Positions 10,647-22,976 of a stretch of DNA of 64,000 nucleotides are shown here, in pieces (positions within the stretch are counted from its first letter, which is position 1; every line of letters begins with the position of its first letter). The notes beneath the pieces were generated by a model. That model saw nothing but the letters and a program-made list of their open reading frames with translations, had not been told where the DNA came from and did no database searches. The position numbers and the translations under genes are program-made. This DNA comes from Parasponia andersonii (Eukaryota > Streptophyta > Magnoliopsida > Rosales > Cannabaceae): positions 357,436-421,435 of the forward strand of contig JXTB01000247.1 in the NCBI GenBank assembly GCA_002914805.1, given 5' to 3'.

Positions 10647-11785
10647 TGTCGGACCAGTTGTAATATACAATATATAAGGTTACAAATGTTTATAATAAAT
10701 TTTTTCAATAAATAATGTTACTAAAATATTATACTCCAACTTTAAGTAAAATTTCGGTTGTACTTCAAAACAAATGATTGTTAACCGTCGAGGGTTGTGT
10801 TCCACACAGAGTCCTTAAAACTGATTCGCTCCCTCCACCAGAATGCTTGAGGATTTTGCAAGCGTCAGTCTCCCAGGATACAACGACGAAGAGCAGCAGG
10901 TGAAGCACCAACACCTCCACTCTACGAACTAGATAGCTTTGAACTAAAAATTTCTAGACACTCGAAAAGCTCTAGCTAAAAAAAAACTGAGGAACTCAAG
11001 AACACTTGAGAGAGAATGGCAAAGAGAAGAAGGCTTCTGTTTCTTTGTTTTAGTGTGTGGAATAAGGAGGGGAAGCTCATCTTTTATAGTCTCCAAGGAG
11101 GGACTTGGTAGCAAAACCAGAAAAATTTTCCATTAATCTCAAAACGTTTTCCAGTCATTAAACGTTTTCCAGAAACTAGAAAGGTTTTTGTTACTAACGT
11201 TTCATTAAACTGTGTAATAACATCCAAAACGTTCAGTTCATTCTGGTTCATAATGGAAAGAAAAAAAATATTAGGCCACAACAAAAAGTTGGGCTTAGTA
11301 TGGTCCAAGTTTCGGACCAGCATTCGTGTCCGCAGGTGCGGGCACACACGAGCCCATGCAAATTCAGGCCCAACCCCGAAGATTTGCACCCCCTGCGCGC
11401 ACCTGAGAGAGCATCTATAGTTGTTATTCTTACCACCATCACAAAACAAGGTTCTATATAAACCACTTGCACCATGCATTTCCCACCAATGTGGGATTAT
11501 AATATTTTCCTTTCATTTTCCATTTCAATGGTGCACTTTTGAGCAACAATTTCTCATTCATCCGTGCACCATTTTGAGCGTGTGAATATACGAAATCGAT
11601 GTCCTCGCAGAGGAGAACAAGAATTCACTAAGATCTTTCATCAACAAGATGTGGATCCCACTCAATTTTTAGCTTCAAAATGGTCCATGAAAATGGGTTT
11701 TATAACAAATTTAATCTTTAAAATCCACTTGGGTTTCCAAGCCCAAACCAAGCCCAAATTGTTTCCTTAACCCATTTTTCCAACA
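10647..11785 (-). mobile_element. Solo LTR with a perfect 5-bp target duplication
   Basis: The segment begins TGTCGG and ends CCAACA, an imperfect terminal inverted repeat. It is flanked by identical GGTAA at 10642-10646 and 11786-11790. On the minus strand it starts TGTTGGAAAAATGGG and has a TATA box (ACTATAAAAGATG, around 11070) followed by a plausible R/U5, so the minus orientation fits. No retroviral-type coding sequence is attached. This is what LTR-LTR recombination leaves behind. Superfamily cannot be assigned from the LTR alone; copia is my guess. Confidence 0.82.
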
Positions 11786-11790
11786 GGTAA

Positions 11791-12929
11791 TTTGGTCATT
11801 TTCCAAATATTGCTTGGATGGCGGATGCACATTTCCTCCTGACTACTACTAATTATTACACCCCATTTGGTATGTGGCAAAGTTCTCTTTCTCCTACATT
11901 TTGCCTATTTTCTATTTGGTACTTTTTCCCAAGTCCTTTTGTGTCTGAGTTAACAATATTTGTAAGGTTCATGGAAAATTTCAAGTGTTGGATAGGAATT
12001 TTTTTGTGGAGAAATTAATAAAAGTGGCTTTAATGGTAGTGCTCCTCCCTTTCTTTGTTTTTCTCTGCTGATTCTCTGAACCTGCCTTCTAGTTATTAAA
12101 CTCTGCAGATCTTTTAACTCTATTGAAGTCTTCACACTTGCTTGATTCTAATCCAAAGCCCGTAAGGTTTACTCCTCACTAATGAACTTCTTTACTCTTC
12201 CACTTGCGCTGTCTTTCTCTCCATTTTTTCTTTTCCCTCCTCTTCAATACGCCCGGTTAAGTGTTGCATATTAATTAACTAGTTAATTGGATCTTATTAA
12301 GTTATCCACAATGCTTTAATACAACTGTATCAGTAGGCATATTGTAAGTCATGTTTCCTCTTGAAAGGGAAGTAGAACGAAAAGCAAGATGGTTTGCCGG
12401 TCTTTACAGTTTCAATCACTCGAAACTATTAAGGGAAGATGGGAAGATATGTAAATGTAAATGTAGGGGAAAAAAAAGGAAGATATGCACTCTCTCATAT
12501 GAGGCTTATTGGCTTAACCACATGTTTTAATGTACATAGTCAAACTATAGACTATTTACAACAGTTTTTGGATGGGCCAGCGGCTGCCTGGCTATAGCTG
12601 TATAATAATTATGGCCCTCTGAGAAAACTACATCATAATTTATTCTATTTAATAGTTTTATAATAAAAGAAGTATCCAGAATCCATCATGAGCTTAACTC
12701 CATGATATATCAAGAAAATGTTTTTTCTAATCTACAACCTGACAATATAATCAAGTGCTAGAGTTGATTAGTATATTTGAATAAGATGGGGACAAATTAT
12801 AGGACATATTAATGATTTCCACGTTCATTGTGATTGTCTCAAGTGGCTAGCCTAGCCTAGGAAAAAGTCTGGGACCATGGGGGCTCATGCTAAATCCCAA
12901 AGCTGGTACAGACTATACAATGAGCCCTA
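11791..12929. other. Intergenic, no gene seen
   Basis: AT-rich sequence with only short ORFs lacking recognisable domains. I looked here for upstream exons of the RCL1-like gene and for the missing left LTR of the neighbouring copia element, and found neither by eye. Confidence 0.45.
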
Positions 12930-14372
12930 ATATACTTCAGGTATGGCCTCGATAATCCTCGACTCTTTGTAAGACAATAGGTGATTATGAACTCTTTCTT
13001 TAAAAACTAGAAATTTAATGATTATGTGTTTAGACTTCGACAAGCTTCTGTTGTTATTGAAATATAGAACTGCAGCTCTATTATCACAATAAATCTTCAA
13101 TGATTTTTCAATGTCATCGATAATTCGCAGCCCGGTGATAAAATTCCCCAGCTATATCCCATGATTCGATGCCTAATGACAAACTATAAACTCTGCCTCC
13201 ATAGTGGAAGAAGCTGTGAACATCTGCTTAGCACTCTTCCATGATACAGCTCCTCTAGTAAATAGGTAAATATAGCCTGAAGTGGATCTCTTACTATCTA
13301 GGCATCCATCATAATCGGAGTCGGAATACCCCACGATCTCCAAATGATCAGATCTCCGATAAGTGAGCATATAATCTTTTGTTCTCTGTAAATACCGTAA
13401 AACCCTCTTTGCTGCTGTTCAGTGATTTATACCAAGGTTACTTAAATATCTGCCTAACACTCTAACTATGTACGCTATATCCGGACGTGTACACACCTGA
13501 GCATACATCAGATTCCCTACTACAGATGCATAAGGGATCTTCTGCATTTCTTTAGCTTCAAACTCATCCTTGGGGCATTGAATGAGACTGAATTTATCAC
13601 CTTTAACAATGGGTGTATCTCCTAAGGCACATTTGCTCATACCAAATCTATCAAGCACCTTCTCGATATAGCTCTTTTGCAATAATCCAAGAATGCCCTG
13701 AGAGCAATCTCGGTGTATTTAAATCCCTAATACAAAAGAGGCATCCCCAAGATCTTTCATCTCAAATTTTTTTGATAGAAATCTCTTAGTTTCATGCAAT
13801 AAACCTATATCGTTGCTTGCCAAAAGTATATCATCGACATATAAGACCAGGAAGATACATTTACTCCCACTGAACTTGTGATAAATGCATCCATCTACTG
13901 AATTTTCCTCAAAATTGAAAGAGGAAATAACTTGATGGAACTTATGATACCATTGACGAGATGCTTGTTTGAGACCATAGATGGATTTCTTTAGTTTACA
14001 AACCATAAACTTTGGATCTTCAGTTACAAAGTTTTCTAGCTGTACTATATAAATCGTTTCCTCAATATCACCATTGAGAAACGTAGTCTTTACATCCATT
14101 TGATATAGCTCTAGATCAAAATGAGCTACTAGTGCCATAATTATTCTGAAAGAGTCTTTCGAAGAAACTGGAGAGAAAGTCTCTTTGTAGTCAATGGCTT
14201 CTTTCTGAGTGAAACTCTTGGCAACTAGACGAGCCTTATATCTCTCAATATTGTCTTTAGAATCCCTTTTGGTTTTAAAAATCCGTTCACAACCAATAGG
14301 TTTCTTTCCTGTTGGCAATTCGACGAGTTCCCAAACGTCATTGTCTTTCATAGATTTCATCTCATCCTTCAT
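12930..14372 (-). pseudogene. Outer copia reverse transcriptase and RNase H
   Basis: The RT block at 14372-13719 is open and carries KARLVAKSFTQ, QMDVKTTFLNG, KSIYGLKQA and the catalytic YVDDIL. The RT tail at 13682-13419 has TRPDIAYIV and is in another frame. The RNase H at 13370-13173 has GYSDSDYDGC and ASSTMEAEF, continues past a stop with IYCDNRAAV and SKSKHIIIKFL, and ends near 12930 without the usual DPLTK-type end. At least two frameshifts and several stops interrupt it. The YVDD box and RNase H acidic residues survive, but the gene cannot make a full polyprotein. Confidence 0.85.
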
Positions 14373-14717
14373 GGCAGCAATTCAATATTAGGATTTTGAA
14401 CTTTGTTTGGCTTGAGTGAAATTGATGGGATCATTTTCCACTCCTATATCAAACACATATTCTAGGAGATAGACGATGTAATCATCCATAATTGCATTTC
14501 TCCTTTCCCTAGTAGATCTCCTTAATGGCATCTCCCCTTGAGAGTGTTGAGGTTGTTCTTCAGGAGCAACTTCCTCATGTGGGATAGGGAGTTGTGGAAT
14601 ATTGTCTTGAATTTCCAGATTTACTTCTTGAATAATATCAAGTAAAGGAGCCTGATCACCTTCAATAATAATTGTATTAAGAGAAACGAATTCCTCCTTA
14701 AAGACAATATCCTAACC
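14373..14717 (-). pseudogene. Outer copia integrase-RT linker, decayed
   Basis: Between the integrase tail and the RT start the minus strand encodes a broken acidic, Pro/Gln-rich linker with stops in all frames. Copia polyproteins usually have a variable linker here. Confidence 0.5.
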
Positions 14718-15779
14718 TTATCTCCTCTCCCCTCCCCCCTCAACCTCAACATCCTCAAGGAATCTCGCATTACTCATCTCGAGAAAGGACCTATTAGAGG
14801 GATCATAGAATTTAAAACCTCTTGATCTTTCAGCGTAGCTAACAAAATAACAGCTTATTATTCTTGAGTCTAATTTCTTTTCATGTTGCATGTATGGCCT
14901 TGCCTCAGCTGGACAACCCCAATTATGTAAGTGCCTAATGCTAGACTTCTTGCTTGTCCATATTTCATACGGGGTTTTAGCTACTAATTTGCTAGGTACT
15001 TTGTTGAGTATATAAACTGCAGTCTTAAGTACTTCTCTCCAGAGTGATTTAGGTAAGGAGGAATGACTATTCATACTCTTTACCATGTCTTTAAGTGTTC
15101 GGTTTCGTCATTCAGCAACACCATTCATGCTAGGTTTCCCCAACATTATGTATTGTGGGACGATTCCATATTCCTCTAGGTATTGGACAAAGAGTCCTGG
15201 ATGTTGTTCACCGGATCCATCATACCTATCGTAGTATTCATCACCACGATCGGATTTGATAGCTTTAATTTTCTTGTCGAGTTGATTTTCAACTTCGACT
15301 TTGAAAGCTTTAAATACATCCAGGGATCGAGACTTCTCATGAATTAATATAGATACCCATAGCGAGAGTAATCGTCTATGAACATGATGAAGTACTGTTG
15401 GCCATTCCATGAAGCCGTAGGGAATTGATCACAAATATCAGTATGTATCAGTTCTAAGACACCGAAACTTCTATTAGCACCTAATTTATGCATATTTGTC
15501 TGTTTTCTTTTAATGCACTCAACACAAATTGTGAAGTCTGTGAGATCAAATGGGTCAAGAATTCCATTTGACACAAGACGTTGTATTGTCTATTTAGAGA
15601 TATGTCCTAATCGCTTGTGCCATAACATAAAGGAATTCTCAATAGTTTTGCGTCTTGTACCACGCTTCTCAACATGCAAAGTTTCATTAATTAAGGTAAT
15701 AATGTCGACTTTATATAGGTTATCAATCAAAGTACCAGTTGCAATAATATTAGAATTTTGAAAAAGACTAAATTTATTA
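14718..15779 (-). pseudogene. Outer copia integrase
   Basis: The zinc-binding HHCC part is seen as LWHKRLGHIS and CVECIKRKQ, interrupted by a stop after GHISK. The catalytic core follows: HTDIC (first Asp), SDRGDEYYD (second Asp) and NGVAE (Glu, followed by a TGA). The C-terminal part includes [11 protein letters not shown] and [13 protein letters not shown]. The reading frame shifts near 15345 and again near 15100. The right end is the insertion point of the nested element. Confidence 0.85.
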
Positions 15780-15784
15780 TTTTC
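15780..15784. repeat. Target site duplication of nested copia, left copy
   Basis: TTTTC here and TTTCC at 20694-20698 differ by one base. On the host (minus) strand these are GAAAA and GGAAA; the host reading frame runs through the site once one copy is removed. Confidence 0.7.
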
Positions 15785-16029
15785 TGTTAGATATTTTCAG
15801 ATTTCTTCATTTATCTTTCAGATTTTGTATTCAAAAATTAGTTATCATTTCTTTTTATCTCATAGATTTGTTTTCCTGATTTATAGAATCAAGACTTAAT
15901 TAGGATAAGATCTGATTTTATTTTATTTTATTTTTTCTAATCCTAGTCTATAAAATCAGCTATAAACTCTTTTATCAAATAAGGTGAATACACTGCAAGT
16001 GCCGCGTACTTTTCTCCTATTCTTTCTCA
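15785..16029 (+). repeat. 5' LTR of nested copia
   Basis: Starts TGTTAGATATTTTCAG and ends CTATTCTTTCTCA; 245 bp, aligned end to end with the 3' copy. Confidence 0.93.
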
Positions 16030-16030
16030 T

Positions 16031-16043
16031 AGTATCAGAGCAA
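16031..16043 (+). other. Primer-binding site of nested copia
   Basis: AGTATCAGAGCAA, one base after the LTR, resembles the copia TGGTATCAGAGC site complementary to initiator tRNA-Met; the second base of TGG has mutated. Confidence 0.7.
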
Positions 16044-16069
16044 GAATAGTTGAGGGAAGTATATATAAA

Positions 16070-16992
16070 TTGGCATTAATTGGAACAAGCAGGGGTGATG
16101 ACTCGGTGGTCTCATCGGAGACTATCCAGACGACCCCTAAAATTGCTTCCGTTGCAGTATTCGATTCCTCTTCAACATTTCTTCAAATCACTTCCCATAA
16201 ATTCAATGGCAAAAACTTCCTTGAATGGTCAACATCTATCCAGATGGTTATACGTGGGCGAGCAAAAATGGGGTATCTCACTGGTTCGAAACAAAAACCA
16301 AAAGAAGATGACCCTACCTTTCAAACATGGGATGCTGAGAATTCCATTGTTATAGCATGGTTGATTAATTCTATGGAGGACAAGATCAACAAAAATTTTT
16401 TACTCTATCCTACGGCGAAAATGATGTGGGATGCCGTAAAAAAATGATATTCTGATCTGGAGAATTCAAACGAGATGTGCGAGCTGCGGGACAAAGCAAG
16501 AAATTTGAAACAAGGTGATATGGATGTTACAGATTATTTTAATGCTTTAACAAATTTATGGCAGGAACTGGATTTGTTCAATGAATATAGATGGAGTTAT
16601 CCAGAAGATGCAGCCTTGTATAGGTAGATTGTTGAAAAGGAATGGATTTACGATTTTTTCTCCGAGCTTAGCAAGGAATTGGATGAAGTTCGAGGTCGTG
16701 TCCTTGCCATTAAGCCACTGCCTGATGCGGGGACATATTCTCAGAAGTACATCGTGAGAAGAGCAGGAAGCAAAGGATGCTTGGTGAATCAAAAATAATC
16801 CAAACTAGTGCACTCAAAAATAGTTCAACACTCACTGTTCGTAATCAAGACAACTTCAAGAACAATGATTCTAGAACAGGAAGAAAGGGTAGCAATATTT
16901 GGTGTGATCATTGTAATCGACCACACCATATTCGTGAAACATGCTGGAAAATCCATGGTAGACCTACGAACTGGAGAGAAAAAGTGCATTGA
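16070..16992 (+). pseudogene. Nested copia gag
   Basis: The N-terminal capsid-like part (16070-16447) has FNGKNFLEWSTSIQMVIRGR and ends at a TGA. Homology continues in the same protein with ELRDKARNLKQGDMDVTDYF, then more stops. A zinc knuckle of CX2CX4HX4C type, CDHCNRPHHIRETC, is intact at about 16900-16945. There is no single open frame for the whole protein. Confidence 0.85.
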
Positions 16993-17061
16993 CGAGATTC
17001 AAGGGGCTTCCAAGTAGCAACCATTGTAACTAGAGTAGTAAAAAAGAAGGAAAACAGTGAG

Positions 17062-18979
17062 ATGTACCAATTGTCTTTAAGTAAAGACCAACTGCAGCAA
17101 TTCTACAAACTGTTAACTCCTTCACACCCACCAAGTACGTCACTTTTGGCTCAAAGAGGTACTTTCTTGACTGCTATTAGCGACCCACATGTAATTCAGG
17201 AACCCTGGATAATTGATTACGGGGCTTCTGATCATATGACTGGTCATTCGACTATTTTTTCTTCTTACAAACCCAGTCCAAGAAATATTAAAATTAGAGT
17301 TGTAGATGGGACACTCTCTACAGTGGCATGAATTGGTACAATTAATATTGCTCCGAATATCAGTCTTATTTCTGTTCTTCATGTTCCTAAATTGGCCTGT
17401 AATCTTCTTTCTATTTGTATATTGACGAAAGATCTAAACTGCTTGGTAACATTTTCCTCATAAACTTGTGATTTTCAGGACCAACTTTCGGGGAAGAGGA
17501 TTGGCAGTGCTAGGGAATATGGAGAACTCTATTACTTTGAGAAGGATTTCAACATGTATAAACAAGCTCATACTACCAGTTGTGATTTTTCATCTGAATC
17601 TGGAGACCAAGAAATAATATTATGGCATCGTAGGTTAGGTCATCCAAGTTTTCCTTATCAAAAATATTTATTTCCGTCTTTATTTTGTAATAAAGAGCTT
17701 GTTAAATTTCAGTGTGATATGTGCCAATTAGCTAAGCATCATCGTGTATCCTACTCTTCTCACTCATACAAAGCTTCTAAAACATTTACAATGATTCATA
17801 GTGATATATGGTGTCCATTCCGTGTTAAAAATCAAAACATCTTTAAATGGTTTATTATGTTTATCGATGATCAAACAAGGGTATGTTAGGTGTACCTTTT
17901 GAAAGAAAAATCAAATGCTGAACAAATGTTTAAAAACTTTCATGTCATGATTCAAAATCAATTTCATGAAAGAATACAAATCTTGCATACTGATAATGGG
18001 AAGGAATACTTTAATTCAATTCTTGAAGACTACCTTACACAAAATGGGATCATACACCAAAGTACTTGTATTAATACCCCACAACAAAATGGGATTGCTG
18101 AAAGAAAAAATCGACATCTTCTTGAAGTTGCACGTTCACTCATGTTTACTACCAATGTCCCAAAACAGTTTTGGTGCGATGCCATTCTCATTGCCTCATA
18201 CTTAATAAATCGTATGCCTACTCGTGTTCTTAACTACCAAACTCCACTCAGTACATTTACACACATCTTTCCCCAGGCACATACTTTTACTTTCTTACCT
18301 CTCAAAGTATTTGGTTGCATCTCTTTTGTCCATAATCATTCTCCAGATCGATCAAAACTTGAACCTCGTACCTTTAAGTGTATTTTTCTTGCTACTCGGC
18401 AACTTAAAAAGGTTATAGGTGTTATTCCCCAGAAAAAATAAATATTTTGTCTCAATAGATGTCACTTTCTTTGAAAATCACCCATTCTATAGCAAAAATT
18501 CTCTTCAGGGGAAGAATCAACAAGGAGACAATTTTTGGGAAGTAACATTGCCATCATCACCTAATGTTCCTATCTCATCCGAGACCAATCTTCCAATACC
18601 ATCCAAGACAGCCGAGACAATGTTGCCTGTTGAAAATAATTTGAACACAGGGGGAGAATCACAACAACAAAAACAACCTGAATTGCTTGTTTATACACGA
18701 AGAAAAAATTCAACAAGAGTAGAGGAATCTGTGAATCCCTTGCCTCATCAAGAATCTGAATCGGAAGTAGGTACACAATTACTAGATCCTCTCCCTATGA
18801 TAGACGACCTTGATGTTCCCATAGCCCTAAAAAAAGGTATTCGGTCATCTATCCAACATCCAATTTCTCATTATGTCTCATATGACCATTTGTCTCTTGC
18901 AGTCTATACTCTAGTTATTAACCTTTCAAGTGTAGAAATTTTTAAAAATATTGATGAAGCCAAAAAAAGCCCAGAATGA
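17062..18979 (+). pseudogene. Nested copia protease and integrase
   Basis: Protease: WIIDYGASDHMTG, where the catalytic D-S/T-G has become D-Y-G, so it is inactive. Integrase: LWHRRLGHPSF and CDMCQLAKHH form the HHCC domain. The core has HSDIW, HTDNGKEYF and NGIAERKNRHLLE, keeping D, D and E, but a stop after DDQTRVC splits it at 17889. The ORF at 18419-18979 is the low-complexity linker toward RT. Stops and a frameshift near 18420 break the chain. Confidence 0.87.
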
Positions 18980-20441
18980 AAAAGGTAGTTTTAGAAGAAA
19001 TGCAAGCTCTTGAGAAAAATGGAACTTGGGAGGTAGTGAAGAAACCAGAAGGGAAGACTCCTATTGGGTGTAAATGGGTCTTCACGGTTAAATACAACTC
19101 AAATGATTCCATAGAGTGATACAAAGCGAGGCTTGTTGCAAAAGGATTCACGCAGACTTATGGTATTGATTACCAGGAGACCTTTGCTCCTGTGGCAAAG
19201 TTAAACACTATCCGCATCTTATTGTCTCTTACGGGAAATTTGGACTGGAAGTTGCAACAACTTGATGTTAAGAATGCATTTCTTAATGATGACTTGGAAA
19301 AAGTGGTGTATATGAATCTTTCACCAGGTTTTGATGAGGGGAGACGTCATGGGCAGGTGTGTAAATTAAGAAAATCTCTTTACGGATTAAAGTAATCTCC
19401 TCGAGCCTGATTTGACAGATTCACAAAGGCAATTCAACAACAAGGATATATCAAGCTCAAACAGATCACACTATATTCTTTAGACATCAGAACAAGATGG
19501 TAACCATCCTCATTTTTTATGTGGATGATATCATTTTGACTGGGAATGATGAAGATGAAATAGAGAGACTAAAGAATTCTCTTGCAACCGAATTTGAAAT
19601 TAAAGATTTGGGCCGAATGAGATATTTTTTAGGCATAGAAGTTATGAGGAACAAGTCTGGAATTTCAGTTTCCCAGAGGAAATACATGCTTGATCTTTTG
19701 AAAAAGATAGGTATGATGGGCTGCAAACCTGTTGAGACTCCAATGGATCCTAGTAATAAATTGGGAGAATGTGTTGATGGAACTCCAATTGATAAAGGAA
19801 GATACCAATGTCTGGTGGGAAAACTTATTTATCTTTCCTATACTAGACCAGATATTGTTTTTGCTGTCAACACTATAAGTCAATTTATGCACTCACCATA
19901 TGAAGTCCGTATGGAAGCTGTATATCGAATACTAAAATACTTGAAAGGGTCTCTAGGGAAAGGATTGATTTTTAGAAAGAATACTGGAAGGAATATTGAA
20001 GCATTTACAGATGCGGATTGGGCTGGTTCTGTGAATGACAGATGGTCTGCACATTTGTCTGGGGAAATTTAGTAACTTGGAGAAGTAAAAAACAACCAGT
20101 TATAGCTAGAAGCAGTGTTGAAGCTTAGTTTAGAGTAGTTGCTCAGGGAATTTATGAGTTACTGTGGCTTAAAATGGTACTTGATACGTCTTACAAAACT
20201 CTACTGTGATAACAAGGTTGCTATAAACATAGCTCATAATCCTGTGCATCATGATCGAACCAAATATGTCAAGGTGGACTGTCACTCCATTAAAGAGAAA
20301 ATAGAGAAGGGGATAATATGTCTGACATATATTCCCACATTAGAGCAAACAGCAGACTTGTTAACTAAGAGCCTCGGAAGACCCATGTTTGAGAAGCTAA
20401 TTGACAAGCTGGGAATGTTGAATATCTACAATCCAGCTTGA
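18979..20441 (+). pseudogene. Nested copia reverse transcriptase and RNase H
   Basis: RT motifs include KARLVAKGFTQ, QLDVKNAFLND, KSLYGLK and the catalytic FYVDDI. RNase H motifs are FTDADWAGS, ARSSVEA and LYCDNKVAI, ending at QTADLLTKSL. Stops occur after NDSIE and SLYGLK, and frameshifts near 19495 and 20070. A 191-aa stretch (19497-20072) is still open. The RNase H end lies just before the polypurine tract, as expected. Confidence 0.87.
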
Positions 20442-20448
20442 GGGGGAG
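20440..20448 (+). other. Polypurine tract of nested copia
   Basis: GAGGGGGAG directly precedes the 3' LTR start TGTTGG. Confidence 0.85.
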
Positions 20449-20693
20449 TGTTGGATATTTTCAGATTTCTTCATTTATCTTTCAGATATTGTATTCAAAA
20501 ATTATTAGTTGTCATTTCTTTTTATCTCATAGATTTGTTTTCCTGATTTATAGAATCAAGACTTGATTAGGATAAGATCTGATTTTATTTTATTTTTTTC
20601 CTAATACTAGTCTATAAAATCAACTGTAAACTCTTTTATCAAATAAGGTGAATACACTGCAAGTGCCGTCTACTTTTCTCCTATTCTTTCTCA
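20449..20693 (+). repeat. 3' LTR of nested copia
   Basis: 245 bp, pairs with 15785-16029; starts TGTTGGATATTTTCAG and ends CTATTCTTTCTCA. The duplication TTTCC follows. Confidence 0.93.
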
Positions 20694-20698
20694 TTTCC

Positions 20699-21823
20699 AA
20701 ATGAATAAGAATAACCAGATTTGTCCAATACTGAAATAAAAATTAAATTCCGTCTAAATGACGGTACAACAAATGTCTCATCCAAATCTAAAAATAAACC
20801 GGAACCTAATTGCAACCTAAATAGACCTATTACCTCTACTGTAGCTGTGTCGCCGTTGCCCACATAGATGTATCTTTCAGTATCACTTAGTGGACGGCTC
20901 CTCAGACAACCCGGCATAGACATACTTGTGTGAGTAGTGGCACCGGTATCCACCCACCAAGTATGATTGGGTACAGAAGCAAAATTAACCTCAAAATAGA
21001 TAAAATTGAGAAGCTTACCCTTCTTGACACTCCAGGCGGCGTACTTGGGATATTCCTTCTTCACATGTCCTGCCTTCTTGCAGAAGAAAAAAGCTGAATC
21101 ATCATCTTGTTTCTTTTGCACTTTAGTATATGAAGTCCTAGATGCAGCTCCTTTATCCTTAGTCTTTTTTCTTTTCTTATCTTGAGAGGCAGTTGCTAAG
21201 TGAGCACTCTCTGTCTTATCTCGCTTCAATCTATCCTCTTCTTGCACTCACTGATATATGAGCTCATTAAGAGTCCATTTTTCTTTCTGGGTGTTGTAAC
21301 ACACTTTAAATTGACTGAATTGTGGTGGAAGAGATAGTACAACTAATTACACGAGCAAGCCATTTGACAGCTCTAACTTAAGTGCCTTTAGTTTTGAAGC
21401 CAGATTGGACATCTCCATGATATACTCCCTAATGTTCCCTTTACCTTTATAACGAATAGCAAGTAAATTGCTCAGCATGGTACTTGTTTCTGCTTTTTCA
21501 TTCTTTTAGAATTATTTCGCAATTGCGTCAAGGAACGCCTTAGCATTATCAACCTCTGGCATAGCACCCCTAATGGTCTCAGGTATGGAATGTTTCATGA
21601 TCATAAGACTCATGCGATTAGAATGTTCCCACTGCTCAAAGTTCTTAATATCCATATCAGAACTTTCATCTGTAAGAGCAGCAGGTTGTTCTTTTCTAAG
21701 TGCAAGGTCTAGATCCATGCAACCGAGCACAATCATAACGTGTTCTTTCCACTTTTTGAAGTTTGTGCCGTTAAGCATAGGAGTTGAATTCAAATTAGCA
21801 GATATGCCATTAAAACATGTCAT
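20699..21823 (-). pseudogene. Outer copia gag and protease
   Basis: Gag starts at 21823 (MTCFNGISA) and has MLNGTNFKKWKEHVMIVLG, typical of copia gag. Two stops follow AIAK near 21510; homology resumes and reaches the open stretch from 21247. The zinc knuckle FFCKKAGHVKKEYPKY has lost two of four ligands (first and last Cys). The protease motif WVDTGATTHTS is intact. The frame runs to FGN at the insertion point of the nested element. Confidence 0.87.
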
Positions 21824-22976
21824 AAACTAAGTATACAATATAATAACATATACTAGCATGACACCAAACATATAAGATGGTCTTCCATCACAAGATACCT
21901 AGAACAACATCAATAAGCCTTTCTTTGAGCCGACTCATTAACTTATAAGTGGTACTCTTCAGTGCAGTAATCAAATATTGACAATAAATTCTGTCAAACA
22001 GTAAATTTTCCTTTGGGCCGATTTACTGTCCACATGGTACTTAATAACCATCACATATCCATTACTGCAAGTGTATTCATTATTCGGCCAAATAATCACC
22101 TTCCTTTGGGCCGGTAATTATTCGCATGAATAATAAACACACAAACATTCAAATATTTCAAAATAAATAAGTCTACGCAATAGAGGTTACAACATATTGT
22201 TTCAAGTCATCTATTTCAAAATATTTAAACAAATAATACAAAGAAAATAATAACCAAAGTGCCCAAAAATTAAACTAAAAATTTCAATGCACAAAAAATT
22301 AATAGATGACCGACTGAGTTTTAAACACTTTTATCAACTTTTAAAGGCAAATAGAGTTTTCAACAGATAAAATGTGGGTTGTTCTGAAGCTAGGTTGAGA
22401 AAACAAAAATGATTGGTTAAGTTTCAGGTTGGAACTCATTGAATTGAGTTGAAAACGATTCAATTCTACCTAAAATCGAGACCGTGTATCTCAATTAGGT
22501 AAAAAAATGACCTAATTTTTTATTTCTGAACCCAGGTGGTGGCGCTACGGTGCCAGTTGCGTGGCGTCGTGGCGCCACCGTGTCCTTATAGTGGCACTAT
22601 AGTGCCACTTGCATGGCATCGCGGTGCCACCGCGGCTTCAATGTGGCGCTACTGCCAGCTCTCTATTCTGGGCACCACAGCGCCACCAATGTAGCACCCC
22701 AGCGCCAGATTTCGACCTTAGTGTTAATTACCTGATTTTAAAATTAGGTAACTCATACCTAATGCGATTTTTCATACTAATCTGCAAACTTTATGACCCA
22801 AAACTCAGAATTCAACCCTTAAATACTCATTATTTTAACAAAATCATAAAAAAATTCATCAATCATACATGTTATATCTAAACCCTAGAAAGCCATATAG
22901 GTAAAGATATCACAAAATAGAGACATGCATGATTATCCTAAGCAATTTAACATGATTTCCTGCTCCTGATACCACT
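21824..22976 (-). other. 5' leader and primer-binding site of the outer copia
   Basis: About 1.15 kb of untranslated leader. At 22961-22974 the minus strand reads TGGTATCAGGAGCA, a copia primer-binding site two bases from the LTR. Near 22535-22705 is a GC-rich cluster of GTGGCGCCAC-like words. Confidence 0.7.

Larger units (their letters stand above)
15785..20693 (+). mobile_element. Nested complete Ty1/copia element with paired LTRs
   Basis: The element is 4.9 kb with 245-bp LTRs at 15785-16029 and 20449-20693. By eye the LTRs differ by about nine substitutions and two small indels, so the insertion is old but younger than its host. A primer-binding site follows the 5' LTR and a polypurine tract precedes the 3' LTR. 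Gag, protease, integrase, RT and RNase H are in copia order on +, with several stops and frameshifts. The target duplication matches at 4 of 5 bases. Confidence 0.93.
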
